Below are positions 32,615-44,962 of a DNA stretch of 64,000 nt, one piece after another (position 1 is the stretch's first letter; each line of letters starts with the position of its first letter). Source of the DNA: Calonectria ilicicola (taxonomy: Eukaryota; Ascomycota; Sordariomycetes; Hypocreales; Nectriaceae); NCBI GenBank assembly GCA_020809705.1, contig CP085833.1, positions 4,712,001-4,776,000 on the forward strand. Direction: 5' to 3'. The notes beneath the pieces were generated by a model. The model had not been told where the DNA came from. It made no database searches and saw only the letters and a list, made by a program, of their open reading frames with translations. The translations under genes were made by a program, and so were the position numbers.

Positions 32615-35600
32615 ATGGATGCTATGAGTAGCTTGACAACCAAACACCCCGTGAGGGCGGTGCGTCTCCAGGATTTGAGTCGCTATCAGCAACAGATAAT
32701 GCAACTTTTGCAATCACACTCAATGAAGGAACTCCCAGCCGCTGCAGAAAGGGAACTCCACATTAAAGCTAGGTAAGATAAGTTTTTCCAAACACCCACC
32801 TCACTTGATAGCTACATCCGTTGATCAAATACTAGCTTCAAAACTTATCGCAATGCCTTGAGGAAATGGGGCTATAGAACTTATCTTTCACGTCAGCAGA
32901 AAATGGAGATGACAGCCATCGCCGCTCGTTGGGAGACCCGAGGACGTAGTGTCAACTTTCGAGTCAATGGGGAGCTTTACAATCAAGCTAAGATCAGAAG
33001 ATTCATACGAGACGATCAGAAAGCTGGCCTAAGCGACAAATCAGAGCCACCCGATACAGAACTTAGTATGCTATGTGCCTTCTTACTTTTACAAGCGCAA
33101 ACTAACACAAAGTAGTGCCAGCTCTGTCAATATATTACTTTGACCCAGATGACCCAACTGCGGATTTGATGGCCCTGGATTTGGGCGCCGCCAACAGCAA
33201 CAACAGTAACAGCGATATTTACCACGGTAATACTGCAGAACCTGCAAATTATCAGATACTTCAAACCTCTGTGGCATTGAACGAGGTCTCGGAGGGTAGT
33301 GCCACCTCAGTGCCCCAAGATTTGGGCAATGGGGCCAATATCTACCATACCATAGAATCGGCATTCCCCGAACAATCAGGTAGCATCTGGGTGCTAGTAG
33401 ATACTTCCCAGGCGTCGCTATGTCATATCAGCATCGATTCAAGTCTTGTCACTCGCGCTAAAACTCTCTTCTCACGGCACTTTCCATTAGCAGAATATGA
33501 CCCAAAAGCCATGGCTGGTCTCTTGAATAACCTGTTAGAAAGTGATCAGCTGGAGGAGGCAACAGAGATTGTGACTCTCGCCATGAGTATTGCAGATATC
33601 GTTTATTGCGTCGACATCAACAATAAATGGTATTGGCAAGCCAAAGGTGACCTCGCACGTGTCCATCAAGCCAAGGGGGACTACAGTCGAGCCCATGAGT
33701 CCTATCGAGAATGCTTCTTGTTTTACCAAAGCGCAACCTGCGATAAACATCCTCGAACCATATCATACAGCCTCAATGTAGCCGAAGTTCTTCTAGAGCT
33801 AGGGAGGGTACTTGAGGCAAAAGCTCAGTGCCGCGAGGTAATAATCAAGACACTCGACATGGATCAGCCAGATTATGATCTCTCTATTCGTGCACAACTG
33901 TTGCAGGCAAAGATATGCAATGCCCTTTGCTCCTGGCAGGAGGCTAAGGTTATTTTAGAGCCACTTGTCACAGAATATGACCATGCTACTCGGAGTCAGT
34001 CGCTAAAGTTGAAGCTCCAGATAATGATTGAGTTTGCTAACACTCTTCATTTCCTTGGCGATGACAGCGCAGCAATCGGAATAATTTCTGCAGCTGAGAG
34101 AGAGCTGGGACAGAGCATGTCTCACAGATCGATGTGGACCTATGAACTTGTTAGATCTGTTGGTGTCTTACTCTTTGATACGCGACATTATGTCGGAGCC
34201 GAAAAAGTATTCTCAGATCTTTTCACAGCGATACATTCCACCCTCAAGTCTACTAGGCATCCCAAGGCCATTGAAGCTAAGACATGGATTGCCTGTACCC
34301 TCTCAAGACAAGACAGGTCTCTTGAAGCCTCAGCAATGTTTGAAGAATGTTTGGGGGTTTTGACGGAGGTGCTCGGCCCTAGACACCGAAATACTATACG
34401 ATGCATGACCAACCTCGCCCTGAGCCGATTTAAAAAGCTAAAACTTGTGGATGTTAACTCTGAGCTGTCCAAGGTTCAGACTGTTTGTGTCCAGGTTCTA
34501 GGTGATAATGACCCTGAAACCTTGCGCCTAGGAATGTATCGTGCAAAAGTTTTACAAATGAGCGGCCAATGGGACGCTTCCAGGGATCTCCTGCGTCGCA
34601 TCCAATTCAAACACCAAGCTATCGAGGGCCCAGAGCGAGTTCTCACTTTCATCAAATACGCAGATCATCTTGGTGAACTCTACGCTGCAAAAGGGCAGTT
34701 CCACCGGGCCATAAGACAACAGAAGGAAGTACTACACGCAGCAGAACGTTTCTTCGGCAAAGACCACCCCGTCACTATTGAATACATGTATCCCCTTGCT
34801 GAGTCTCTTTCCAGCGTGGAAAAATATGACGAAGCTGAAGCGATGCTTCTTGATGGTAAAGCCCGATTAACTGGGAGTGTCGGAGCAAAACATCCAGCAA
34901 CCACTTTTCTTATTATCGAGATTGCCAAGCTCTTCAGTGCGAGACGACAATGGAAAAAGACCGAGATCCTTCAAAAGAATATTCTAGATACCTGGAAACA
35001 GTATGGTGGAAACCACCCATACGTCATTGATGCAATGACTGAGTTGATCTGGACTCTCGTCAAGAGAGGTCAATTCGATCAGGCTGAGGAAGTTGGTTAC
35101 GCTGCTGTAGCCGCTACGAAGACCACATTTGGTCCCGAATCTTTTGAGGCTCGGATGAGAATACTTACCTTGGCGGGTTTGATGAGGTATCGTAAAAAGT
35201 CATCGGAAGCTCGAGACCTCTGTAGGACCACACAAACCATGAGCCCATTCCACGATAATTATGCATCAAATTGCATACCCGTCAGTGAACTCATGTGGGC
35301 GGGCGAAATCGAGGCAATGTCACGGACTGCAATGATTTTCGCCGATGTTGGCGAGTTGGACGAGGCTGCCAAACTGCTTAACAGGGTTCTCTCCCATCGC
35401 AGTGCTTTGTTCGGAGCCGATCACCGCATTACCCTTCAATCTGCATCAAATCTTGCTAGAGTGCTAGCCAGGTCAGGTCAATTTGACGCGGCATCAACAC
35501 TTCAGCGAGATACTCTACAAAGGCTCGAGCATATCATTGGGCCAAAGCACGAGGCTACTTTACTCGAAAAACGGAATCTTTTCGAGTCGCTCCGAAGTCT

Positions 35601-36294
35601 AAATTCCCTCTCTGAGTGCAAAGTACATCTCAAGGATATTATAAGGGAGAAAATCGGAGCCTGTGCTGCCGTTGGAGCTCATACGAACGAGATGGTTGAC
35701 GAAATTGTCACCAGTTGCATCGAACGAAGTCGCGATTACGAATGGGACATGCCTGGTCAGCATACAGCCATAATTGAGTGTGCTGTATATCTCTCTACTG
35801 ATGCAACTTCTCTCCGGTCCAGAGTATCAGATTTCCAGAAACTGATACAGCAATTTCAGGCCAGTGAACAAGTTGGTTATATTGCCACTCGCTCGCCTTC
35901 AAGTGATCTTTGTCAGAACCAACACGATCCCCACTACTATCAAGAGCTACCATACTCAATGAACCTCTTATTATCACCTAGAGAGAGCCATGAAAATCTT
36001 GAAACAAGAATTCTAGAACAAATTGAGGGTGCAGGTGGCTCAAATAGCCTGTCTCGAATCCAATGCGAAAGTCTCGTTGCCAACTCTTTCTGGAAGCTTT
36101 CAAAGCAGCAATTGTATTCCGGCCTCCTTGCAAATGACTCTGGTGATGATCAAGAGGGAAATGACCTTAAGTTTCGTATTGATACTTGGACTAGTGCGCT
36201 TGATAGTGCGGTCAGGATTCAAGAGGAAGTCTGTGAGAAGTCGCCCTCTCGTGGTGGGTCGATGTTCTTCCCTCTTCCTATCCGTTATTATTAA
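32615..36294 (+). CDS. Clr5-domain protein with tetratricopeptide repeats
   Basis: Exons 32615-32772, 32836-33065 and 33116-36294 give 1188 aa; introns of 63 and 50 bp close in frame, and the second has a CTAAC branch point. The N-terminus carries a Clr5-type domain ending in SFKTYRNALRKWGYRTYL (split by the first intron), a fungal putative DNA-binding module. From about residue 190 to 930 follow degenerate kinesin-light-chain-like TPRs with units such as HPRTISYSLNVAEVLLELGR, HPKAIEAKTWIACTLSRQ, and HPVTIEYMYPLAESLSS, spaced about 42 residues apart. No NACHT or NB-ARC ATPase is present. Such repeats usually bind proteins. It is followed on the same strand by a Clr5-ankyrin gene, an unusual pairing. 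Function unknown. Confidence 0.85.
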
Positions 36295-37233
36295 TCCTCT
36301 CACTTTTCGCCTACATGATTGTGGTCTCATGTAAGTTTGGCTGCAAATCCGACGATCATTAATTTCAGCAAACTGGGGTTGAGAAGCGCCTTACTAGAAC
36401 AATCTAGCGTATTTATTTCCCCACGTCTAGCAGTTACCGTAGAATATTGAATGATTTTCTCTCACCATATCCCAATCATTCTATGATCATCTATCTATAC
36501 ATAACAAACATTTTTAGGGGGTGTGCATAGATTACCCATTGATTAATAAACACTCATATTTGTTAGGTCAAGGAAAAGGGAGGGCTAGATAGTACTTATC
36601 CGAGTAATTAATAGTGCTTTTCGTTACAATGATTAGTGATAAAATAATTTTTCACTCAACTGCAAGCAACATTCTGAACTAATTTCTAATTTAGTGGTAA
36701 CCTAACGCTCTAATCATGGGATGCGAATCTGCTATAGTTCCGCGTCGCATGCACAAGAATGAAAACGGAAAAGCTGCAAATGCACCCAACTGTCATTCGT
36801 ATGCCTTCTTCATGCGGCAATTTCAAGCGTTCCATGATTACAAAAGACCCTCACCAGAACAACCAATTGAGAGCCATTCGACCAAAAGACCCAAGGCAAC
36901 TAAACCTCATACGCCACCCAAATTGTCTCGCGTGGACTGATTTCATTGGATGCGCCAGAAGTCCAATGCATATTCCACGCCAATGATCATGTCAGACAAG
37001 GCGACCATGCTGTGCACATGCCTCTGGCGAACCAGACCAATCGACCCAAAGCATCCACAAAAATAAAAAAAAATTGAGTTATTAAATGGGCCGGTAAGCT
37101 ACCAAGTATTCTCAAGAACTAGAACACACCCAATTTCCTCACGATATTCGTCGTTGCGTTCGCTAGGTCTTTGCCCTCTCGCAGTTCAAGTCCATTTTTG
37201 TCGCCTATTTTTTAGCAGTATACGCATTTCATC
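36295..37233. other. Spacer between the two Clr5 genes
   Basis: About 940 bp, AT-rich in its first 400 bp, holding the 3' end of one gene and the promoter of the next. Short frames at 36716-36986 overlap in two frames and have no support. No repeat seen. Confidence 0.5.
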
Positions 37234-40200
37234 ATGCCTCAGGATTGGTCCCTTTACGAGGCTGAAGTCAAAAAGCTATATATCAAGGAAGGAAAAACGG
37301 CTCGACAAACGATTGAGCTTCTCAATAGAAAGCATGAGTGTGGAATAACGTATGCATAAATTGCTGTCTGATGTATGTCTTCACTAACTTATGATATTCA
37401 AGTACTAGACAATTCAAGTCTAAATTCGGTGGCATCAAAAACCTTCAAGCCAAGGAATGGAAGGCCGTGGGTGATGAAATAAGAAAGCGCAAGTCACAAG
37501 GAAAGACATCAAATGTCTATCTCTATAATCGTCTGCAAGACCCTGCGCGTGTTGACAGAGAAATAAAACGTTATGACAATCGCGCTGTAGAGAGAAATGA
37601 CGCCACTATCGGTTCGTAATCCTCAAATTGCTTTAAAAGAAAAACCTTTATTTATTTCAAGCGCTGATTCAAGTTAGATCTCGGCATCGGAACCATCGAT
37701 CAGCATAGAATTGAGATTCGAAGCCCTACCACGGATCAAACAAGTTTGTCGCTTGATTCAACCTCCGATGACAGGTGTTATCATACAAAATCTAGAGAAG
37801 TACAGGACAACGATGCTCTAAAGCACCCAATTGAACAATGCCTTCCAACTTCAATCACTGAAATAAGTTACCAAATAAATATCCAAAGGCAGGGTCGTCT
37901 CAGCCCCTTGCCAGTGAGCCCCACTTTCTTTGACATAACCGGTATAGAGAACATCAACAGAGCACGCAGTCCAACTCCGATGGCTTTAGGTGCTGGGCTT
38001 CAACACGGCTCTAATCTATTTGATATCCACAATTCGGGCGATAAATCATGGGGCAAGTCTCCGAAAGCTTTCACGGACCCAATCCAGTACTTCCAGCCTC
38101 ACAATGTCGAATTCTTCATGTGGGGAAACAATAGTTCTGCGGGGAATACAAAGCTGTCATATCCTCTCTTTTGGAAGGACCCAAGTACGGTCATTCGTTG
38201 TTTTTGTTTACCCTAAGCTAACCATTATGCAGACATATTCTCTATGTTCCTTAATATGGATTGCATGAGAAAGGGCATTTCTGAAAACGCGGTTCTTCTG
38301 GCACCGCAGGAAAAGTCAAACTGGCTTTTTTCTCGCCTAGCAGATATCACTCCAAATATACCGAGCATACGACCATTACTAGAACAAGTCCAGGAAATTA
38401 TGCCACGGAATCCCAGAAAACGCAATGTTTATTCACCTCTTGACGATGCAGGAGTAGACATGCTCCATTGTGTGTTTTCTATTGCGGCTTATCTAGCATC
38501 CAACAATTTGCTTGATGAAATACAATTACAGAACTTTGTAGAATGGATTGTTGATAATGGACATATCGGGAGTCTCTCTAAGTTTCTCCGGATAAAGTCC
38601 CCTAATATCGATTCCTTCATAAAAAAAATTATCCTCGTGGCTTGTCCTATTCCGATATTTTCAACCCTATTTCAGGAACCTGGGGATTATTACGAAAAGA
38701 ATATACGTACTCGGGGCCTCTTTCTAACACATCCGTCTGAGGCCTTGGACTTGGCATGTGTTCTGGATCAAAGGAACTTGTCTGGTCCTATCGGCACGCA
38801 CCTTTTAATTGCAGCAGCTGATTCCGACCACCACGAGGCAGTAAAGATGCTGATTGATAACGGCGCGGAGGTTGATGGACACTCTTCTGGAAATCCTTTA
38901 ATACTCGCTGCAGCTCGAGGCTTTCTTGGTATTTTGAAACTCATTATTACTGCCGGGGCAGATGTAAACAAGGAGCTTCTAAGCGACCAGCCTGATGGTC
39001 AAAATAAAATCTTGAGAACCACCCCAATTTTAGTTTCTGTGCATCATGGGCAACTGGAAGCCCTGACCGCTCTCCTTGACGCAGGCGCCATCGTTGATGT
39101 GATGGCTCGAGATTCAAATGGATACCAGCTAACCGAATACATTTTGGATTTTGCAAGTTGGCGGTGGCCTGAAATTCATGATTTGCTCGTTAAACACATG
39201 GCATCAGATGAGGTGTCAGAAGCCTGGTTCATGGTGGAGCAGGCACAGAAGGGAAACAAGGCCCTTGCCAACTATCTCGTTAAGCGAGACATCATTCAAA
39301 ATGCAATACTTCAGAAAGGCTTGTATTATGCTGTCACATGGGGGAAAGTTGGCGCTGTACGAACTTTTCTACACAGAGGAGCGAGGGTTAACACTAACGA
39401 ACGTCACGATAGAGTCATATCTCTTAGTGACCCAGCCAGCGAGGTCTCAAATAACTTTCACCCGCTATGGGCGGCCTTAAGTAGCCCCACGAGAGAAGAC
39501 GGAAGCATATTGTATGTGTTAGTAAAGGCCGGAGCGATGATAGACAAGGTACCCGAGCCAAATTCATCGGTTGATCCTCCGAATCTTCGAGCCCTAGTCT
39601 GGGCAGGACATGACATGTCGATACTTGGTCCATCAATACTGGAGACGGTTTACCCTTCCATCGAAATTTTTGGGGCGATACTTGATTCGGGTTGCCCAAT
39701 CAATGAGCATGGACCAAAAGGAAAAAATGCTCTTCAAATTGCGGCATCTCACTTCGGTTTTTATGACAGGGGAATGTGTGAAAGTGGCGCTGCATTAGTG
39801 CAATACCTCATTGACCAAGGGGCCGACATCAATTTTGCTGCCAGTGAGAATGGAGGTCGCACAGCCCTTCAAGGCGCACTCGAAGAAGCCAACTACGAAA
39901 CAGTGGATTGCCTGCTCGACGCTGGAGCTGATGTCATGGCGCCACCTGCCAAAACAGGTGGTATAACCACAATGGAAGCCGCAGCCCGAGGCTTCCATAA
40001 ATGCCGATACCCAGATCATTATGGCCGAATATTTGTAGATGTTTTGAAACCCAGAAAATTGCAGCAGGCAACAGAAACTTTTAAAAAGTTGCTTGCCCTT
40101 GGTGCAAAGGTGACTCGAGACGACGGCGAAGGTAGGGAACTGCTCCACAGACTCATCATTTCAGAGAACTATGAGTGTTTGGAATTGGCATTGAAAGCAG

Positions 40201-40925
40201 GCGCTGTCGCTGATGGTCCAAGCTCAGAGTTCAAACCAAATAATTTTCAATCCCAAAAACTAACAGCCTTACAATTTGCTGCATGGTGCTCAGACTTGAA
40301 AGCCATAACCCTTTTACTTCAGTACGGCGCCAATGTCAACGCCCCTACAGCCTCCACACGGGGTCTAAGTGCTATCCAAGCAGCCGCAACAGAACCGCCC
40401 ACCACCAAGTGGAAGCCGTCTCCGCCAACCCATGAAGCTCAATTCCAGGTCGCCAAACTCCTCCTAGAACATGGCGCAGATGTAAATGCACCTCCCGCGG
40501 ACGAGAATGGACGCACCGCTCTCCAAGCCGCTTGCTCCCACCAAGTTCCCAACCATCAGCTTTTAAGTTTGATCTTGGACTATAACGCAGATATCAATTC
40601 CGGACCTGCAAGAGTTGGTGGCATCACTGCTCTGCAAGGGGCGGCAATTCAGGGTGACATACCCCTTGTGAAACTTCTACTCCAAAAAGGCGCAGACATC
40701 AATGTGCCAGCTTCGGAAGAGGAGGGTAGAACCACAGTTGAGGGAGCAGCAGAACACGGAAGGTTAGACATGCTCAAGCTTTTATTAAATGAGGGCGCTG
40801 TACCAAGCGACTTGAGCGGCTTCTCTAGGGCGATAGAGTTGGCCGAGAAAAACGAACATTTGGCCATTGTGGACTTATTAGAAGAGCATCAAAATCAATG
40901 GTCAAGACATTTCGGTCTTGTATAG
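37234..40925 (+). CDS. Clr5-domain protein with ankyrin repeats
   Basis: Exons 37234-37349, 37403-37611, 37678-38184 and 38233-40925 give 1174 aa; introns are 53, 66 and 48 bp. The second uses a weak GTTCGT donor but the phase fits. The Clr5 domain is at residues 1-60: DWSLYEAEVKKLYIKEGKT, then TTRQFKSKFGGIKNLQ, then VYLYNR, a good match to the family. A linker of about 400 residues leads to ankyrin repeats from about 460 to 1160, including GADVNAPPADENGRTALQAA, NADINSGPARVGGITALQ and KGADINVPASEEEGRTT. These GRTALQ/GGITALQ units are typical of fungal NLR-associated ankyrins. No nucleotide-binding domain is seen. It likely binds protein partners, possibly in regulation; the role is unknown. 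Same strand as the Clr5-TPR gene upstream. Confidence 0.9.
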
Positions 40926-42958
40926 GGTACAACGACGAGGGATCAAACCACAATCCAAATTCAACGCATCTGTACGCTATTGTCTATTTTGTGGGTTCTG
41001 GCATATTATCAAGATAAATGAAATCTCAATTTTTATTAATTCTTGACTTGACTTGCAAGGAATTCATGATGCTCCACTTATCTTGGACATTTTTGCCTCT
41101 GTCATAGCGCCTTTCTTTCCAAATTTCATCTCAATTCAATCCATTCGTTCTGACTATCAATAAATATTGAACTTTAAAACTATGGGGATCATCGATTATC
41201 TCACCATGTATCTAATTCTCTGACCCCTTTGCCCGCTATCACGTTATGCACGGAGGATCAGTTGTCAAAGAGACCTCACTTGATGACCAATTTTAAACAA
41301 CTTAACCTTTCAGCCACCAGTGCAATGACTACGTTTAAAAATTACAATACTTTGTTTTAAAGTTGATTCTCCGCATTCCAATCTATGGAAACCCACTTCT
41401 CCCGTTCCATGCTGGTTTGTTCAAAAGTCTTCAACTTATTTCAACCGAACAAAGTGCGCGTGAAGCGGGCCATCGTGTTCCAGGTTTGTAATTTGATGGC
41501 ATACGCTGTTTCTATCGAATCAGTCAATGGAACAAGCTGAAGCCGAAATGAGGGTTGACCTTGTGAGAACCCTACAATTTGGAGGCTGATGAAACAGTAA
41601 TTGGGCTTGATGAACTCAGGTCGACAACGCGGATAGGACAGTGCTATCAAGATCAAAGGGGCATCATAGACGGACAATTTTTTATTGGTCAGCATACGAA
41701 GTGGTGCCGCTCATCCGCGTAAAGTCCTTGAACAGATATCTCTGTTTGCTGTGTCGTCCTTTTGCTAGCGCCGGTTGAGAGTGGTCAGAATGTAAATTTC
41801 ACCTACCTGTTGAGGAAACACACGACACCAGCAGGACGCTAAATTTTACACTTCATGTTTTTCATCACCTTCCCCGGAAAATACAACACGAGTCAAGGGT
41901 GACGAAATAATTTCGTACAATTTTGGTCATTCTATTTGTCATGATTAATCTATGAGCTGCAGCAGATCTTGCTGGCTCCCCCGTCAACGCCGGATTCCCC
42001 CACTTTCTCTCAGCTGCTCCTCGGAAGAAGCTTAGTTTAAAGCAACTCGTGAGAGCTCAATCTAGCCGGGATACAAGCAGATGATTCCCTGAACCACCGG
42101 ACGGGAGTCGGATGTGATAGGCAGAGTCATCAGGCGAGTGGATGTCGTGTTGTAGACGGTGGGGTGTTTGAGTGGAAACCCCGGAGAGTGACCCTCTTTC
42201 TGTTACGAACTGCTGAAATAATGGGGAATAAAGACGCGTCAGGGGGGAGACATGGGAATTGTCAATTGTCGGGGACCCATTGGCAGAAGTTCGCTCCTTC
42301 TCGGCACCTTCTTGCCGATGGACCAGTCAGGCCCGCGTAATGACATTGCGACTCCTGATGGACTTTTGCGTATAGAAAATTCTCTTATCTTGGCAGAGGT
42401 AACATCCGTGCTATTCCCTCGCGGCCCGCGCTTCACACCACTTTTTCTTTGCGGAGGTGGGCGTTAATCCCTCTCGCCTCCATATTTCATTAGTTGACAG
42501 CTCGTACGACGCTCAGTGGCCAGTCCAGCTCGCGTCGCGGCCGTGTGGAGAAGGCGGGTCGCCACAGGTGGTGATATTCTAGAACTTTTGTTGGAGATCC
42601 CAAGTCGCCGGGCCAAGCCATTGGCCAAGCCGGGAGGCTCCAGTTTTAATGCACAGTCAACCAGATAGCACATCGGCCCGGATGCGAGCGGCTCTTCAAA
42701 AGGTCCTCGATAACGTCGGGGAATTTCTGTCTTGGGCCATCATGGAGCCGACCACCCGATGGAGGCGCCGTATACCGTGGAATACCGTGGTATACCGCGT
42801 GGCGCGACATTGGTCTGGGGCTGAAACGTTGCAGTCCAGCGTCGCCGCGATGTGACGAGGCTCCTTTTGTTACTTAAAGATCGACGGCTTCCCCTCAATG
42901 CCAAGTATGTCTCTGCTTTGACGCTTCTAACGGAATAGACCCAGACCTTGTGCCAAAT
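40926..42958. other. Intergenic region upstream of peptide transporter
   Basis: About 2 kb. Short frames lack support. A 10-bp tandem repeat at 42772-42801 is listed separately. The end of this stretch is the transporter promoter. Confidence 0.45.
42772..42801. repeat. Triple 10-bp repeat, ATACCGTGGA type
   Basis: Three tandem units, ATACCGTGGA, ATACCGTGGT and ATACCGCGTG, lie about 160 bp upstream of the PTR2-like start. CCGTGG cores spaced by one helical turn could be a transcription-factor array, but no factor is assigned. Confidence 0.6.
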
Positions 42959-44962
42959 ATGACGTCAAGAACGGAGGACGATGCAGTCAAGTACGCCGAT
43001 GGTGTGGAGCGGAACCTGGAAGAGTTGTCGCGCTAACCCTTAATAGGCGCGCCTCGGGTGAGGACCAGCCAACATCCGCCCCGGCCATCAAGTCAGAAGG
43101 TAGCTTCGATGTTCAGTTTGAGAGCGACCTGAAGAGTGGTGTCGCTGCCAATGTCGATGCCGAGGCTCTCCCAACCCCAGACGGCGAGGAGCCCAACGAG
43201 TATGAGAAGAAGACACTGCGCCGTGTTGGTGAAAACCTTCCTGCCTCTGCCTTCCTCATCGCCATCGTGGAACTCACTGAGCGTTTCACCTACTACGGCG
43301 CCCAGGGTTTGTTCCAAAACTACATCAGCAACGCCAAAGATGGCTCCGACGGTCAAAAGGGTCTCGGAATGGGACACCAGGCCGCCACCGGTCTGAACCT
43401 CTTCTTCCAATGGTTCTGCTACGGTAAATTACATTGGCCCTAACTTGCTGTAACGATGAAGAGGGGAAAAAAACTAATCCAGGGCATAGTAACACCAATT
43501 CTCGGTGCCATCATTGCTGATCAGTACCTCGGCAAATACAAGACTATTCTCATCTTCTGCGGTTTCTACTGGATCGGTTTGGTTATTCTTTGGACCACTT
43601 CTCTGCCTGCCGCCCACGCTGCCAATGCTGGTATGCCGGGTTACATCGTTGCCATCATTGTGATTGGATTGGGAACCGGTGGTATCAAGTCTAACATTGC
43701 CCCTCTCATCGCCGACCAGTACCAGCGCCGCACCATGGCCATCAAGACGGAAAAGAGCGGCGAGCGTGTCGTTATCGATCCTGCCATCACCTACCAGCGC
43801 ATTTACATGATCTTCTATTGGTGCATTAACTTGGGTGCTCTGTCTCTCATGGCCACACCATTCATGGAAAAGTACGAAGGTTTCTGGACTGCATTCTTGA
43901 TGTGCTTCATCATGTTCAACGTTGGTATTCTGGTTCTTGTTTCTCGCCGCAAGTCCTACATCATCCGACCTCCCCAGGGCTCTGTCATTACCGATGCTTT
44001 CAAGGCCCTTTGGATGATGATCGCAGAGCGAAACATGGATGCTGCCAAACCCTCGTGGCGTGAAGCCAATGGCAAGACCAAGGTTGTTCCTTGGAACGAC
44101 CACTTTGTCGACGAGCTAAAGCGTGCTCTCCGAGCTTGCAGGGTCTTCGTTTTCTGTAAGTGTTGTATCTCCGAAAACATTGTCTCGCACCTGTCTAACA
44201 TTATGTCTCTCTTAGACCCCATCTTCTGGGTTTGCTATGGCCAGTTCTCGACCAACTTTGTCACTCAAGCCGGACAGATGCAAGGTGAGCAAAAAACAAG
44301 TCCAAATATTCTATTCCTCTTCTAATAACTCCTTAGGTCACGGCATGCCCAATGACTTTATGCAAAACTTCGATCCCGTGTCGATTTTGGTCTTCACACC
44401 CATACTCGAAAGCCTCGTTTACCCAATGCTCCGCCGAGCTGGTATCGAGCTACGACCCATTATGCGAATCACTATTGGTTTCTGGCTTGGAGCCCTGTGC
44501 CTTGCCTACGCTGCCATTGTTCAGCACATCATCTACAACGCAGGACCTTGCTACGAGCACCCTGGCGATTGCCCAGCGGGCATCAAGGACGGCAGCACGC
44601 TTCCTAACAATGTCCACATCGCCATCCAGACCCCTGCCTACGTGTTCATCGGTCTCTCTGAGATTTTCATCTCCGTCACTGGTCTCGAGTACGCTTACAC
44701 CAAGGCCCCTCCCAGCATGAAGTCGTTTGTCCAGAGTATCTATCTCTTCACCAATGCTTTCGGCTCCGCCATCTCCGAGGCCCTGGTTTCCGTCGCCGTC
44801 GACCCCAAGTTCTTGTGGATGTACACTGGTGTGGCTGTCTTTTCATTCCTGACCGGCTGCGTCTTCTGGGTCATCTTCCACCACTACGATGCCGAGGAGG
44901 AGAAGATGTTTGAGCTTGACCGTGAGCAGCCATCGCTCGTGGATAAGAAACTAGAGGAATAA
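42959..44962 (+). CDS. ptr2: PTR2/POT-family di-tripeptide transporter, five exons
   Basis: Exons 42959-42990, 43047-43423, 43490-44155, 44216-44284 and 44337-44962 give 589 aa; all phases close. The soluble N-terminus of about 65 residues is followed by ELTERFTYYGAQGLFQNYI (the POT ExxER motif and first helix), VIGLGTGGIKSNIAPLIADQ and the PTR2 signature FYWCINLGAL, with about 12 hydrophobic segments and a charged tail. Family members import di- and tripeptides with protons at the plasma membrane. The first exon is only 32 bp and its donor GTACGC is the least certain; GTGTGG a few codons later is an alternative that would change about ten N-terminal residues. Nitrogen control is known for the family, but the upstream region shows no site I can vouch for. 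Confidence 0.92.

Noticed and set aside
43474..44103. Minus-strand frame of 209 codons
   Set aside because: Antisense shadow of the peptide transporter exon 3, which has clear POT motifs.
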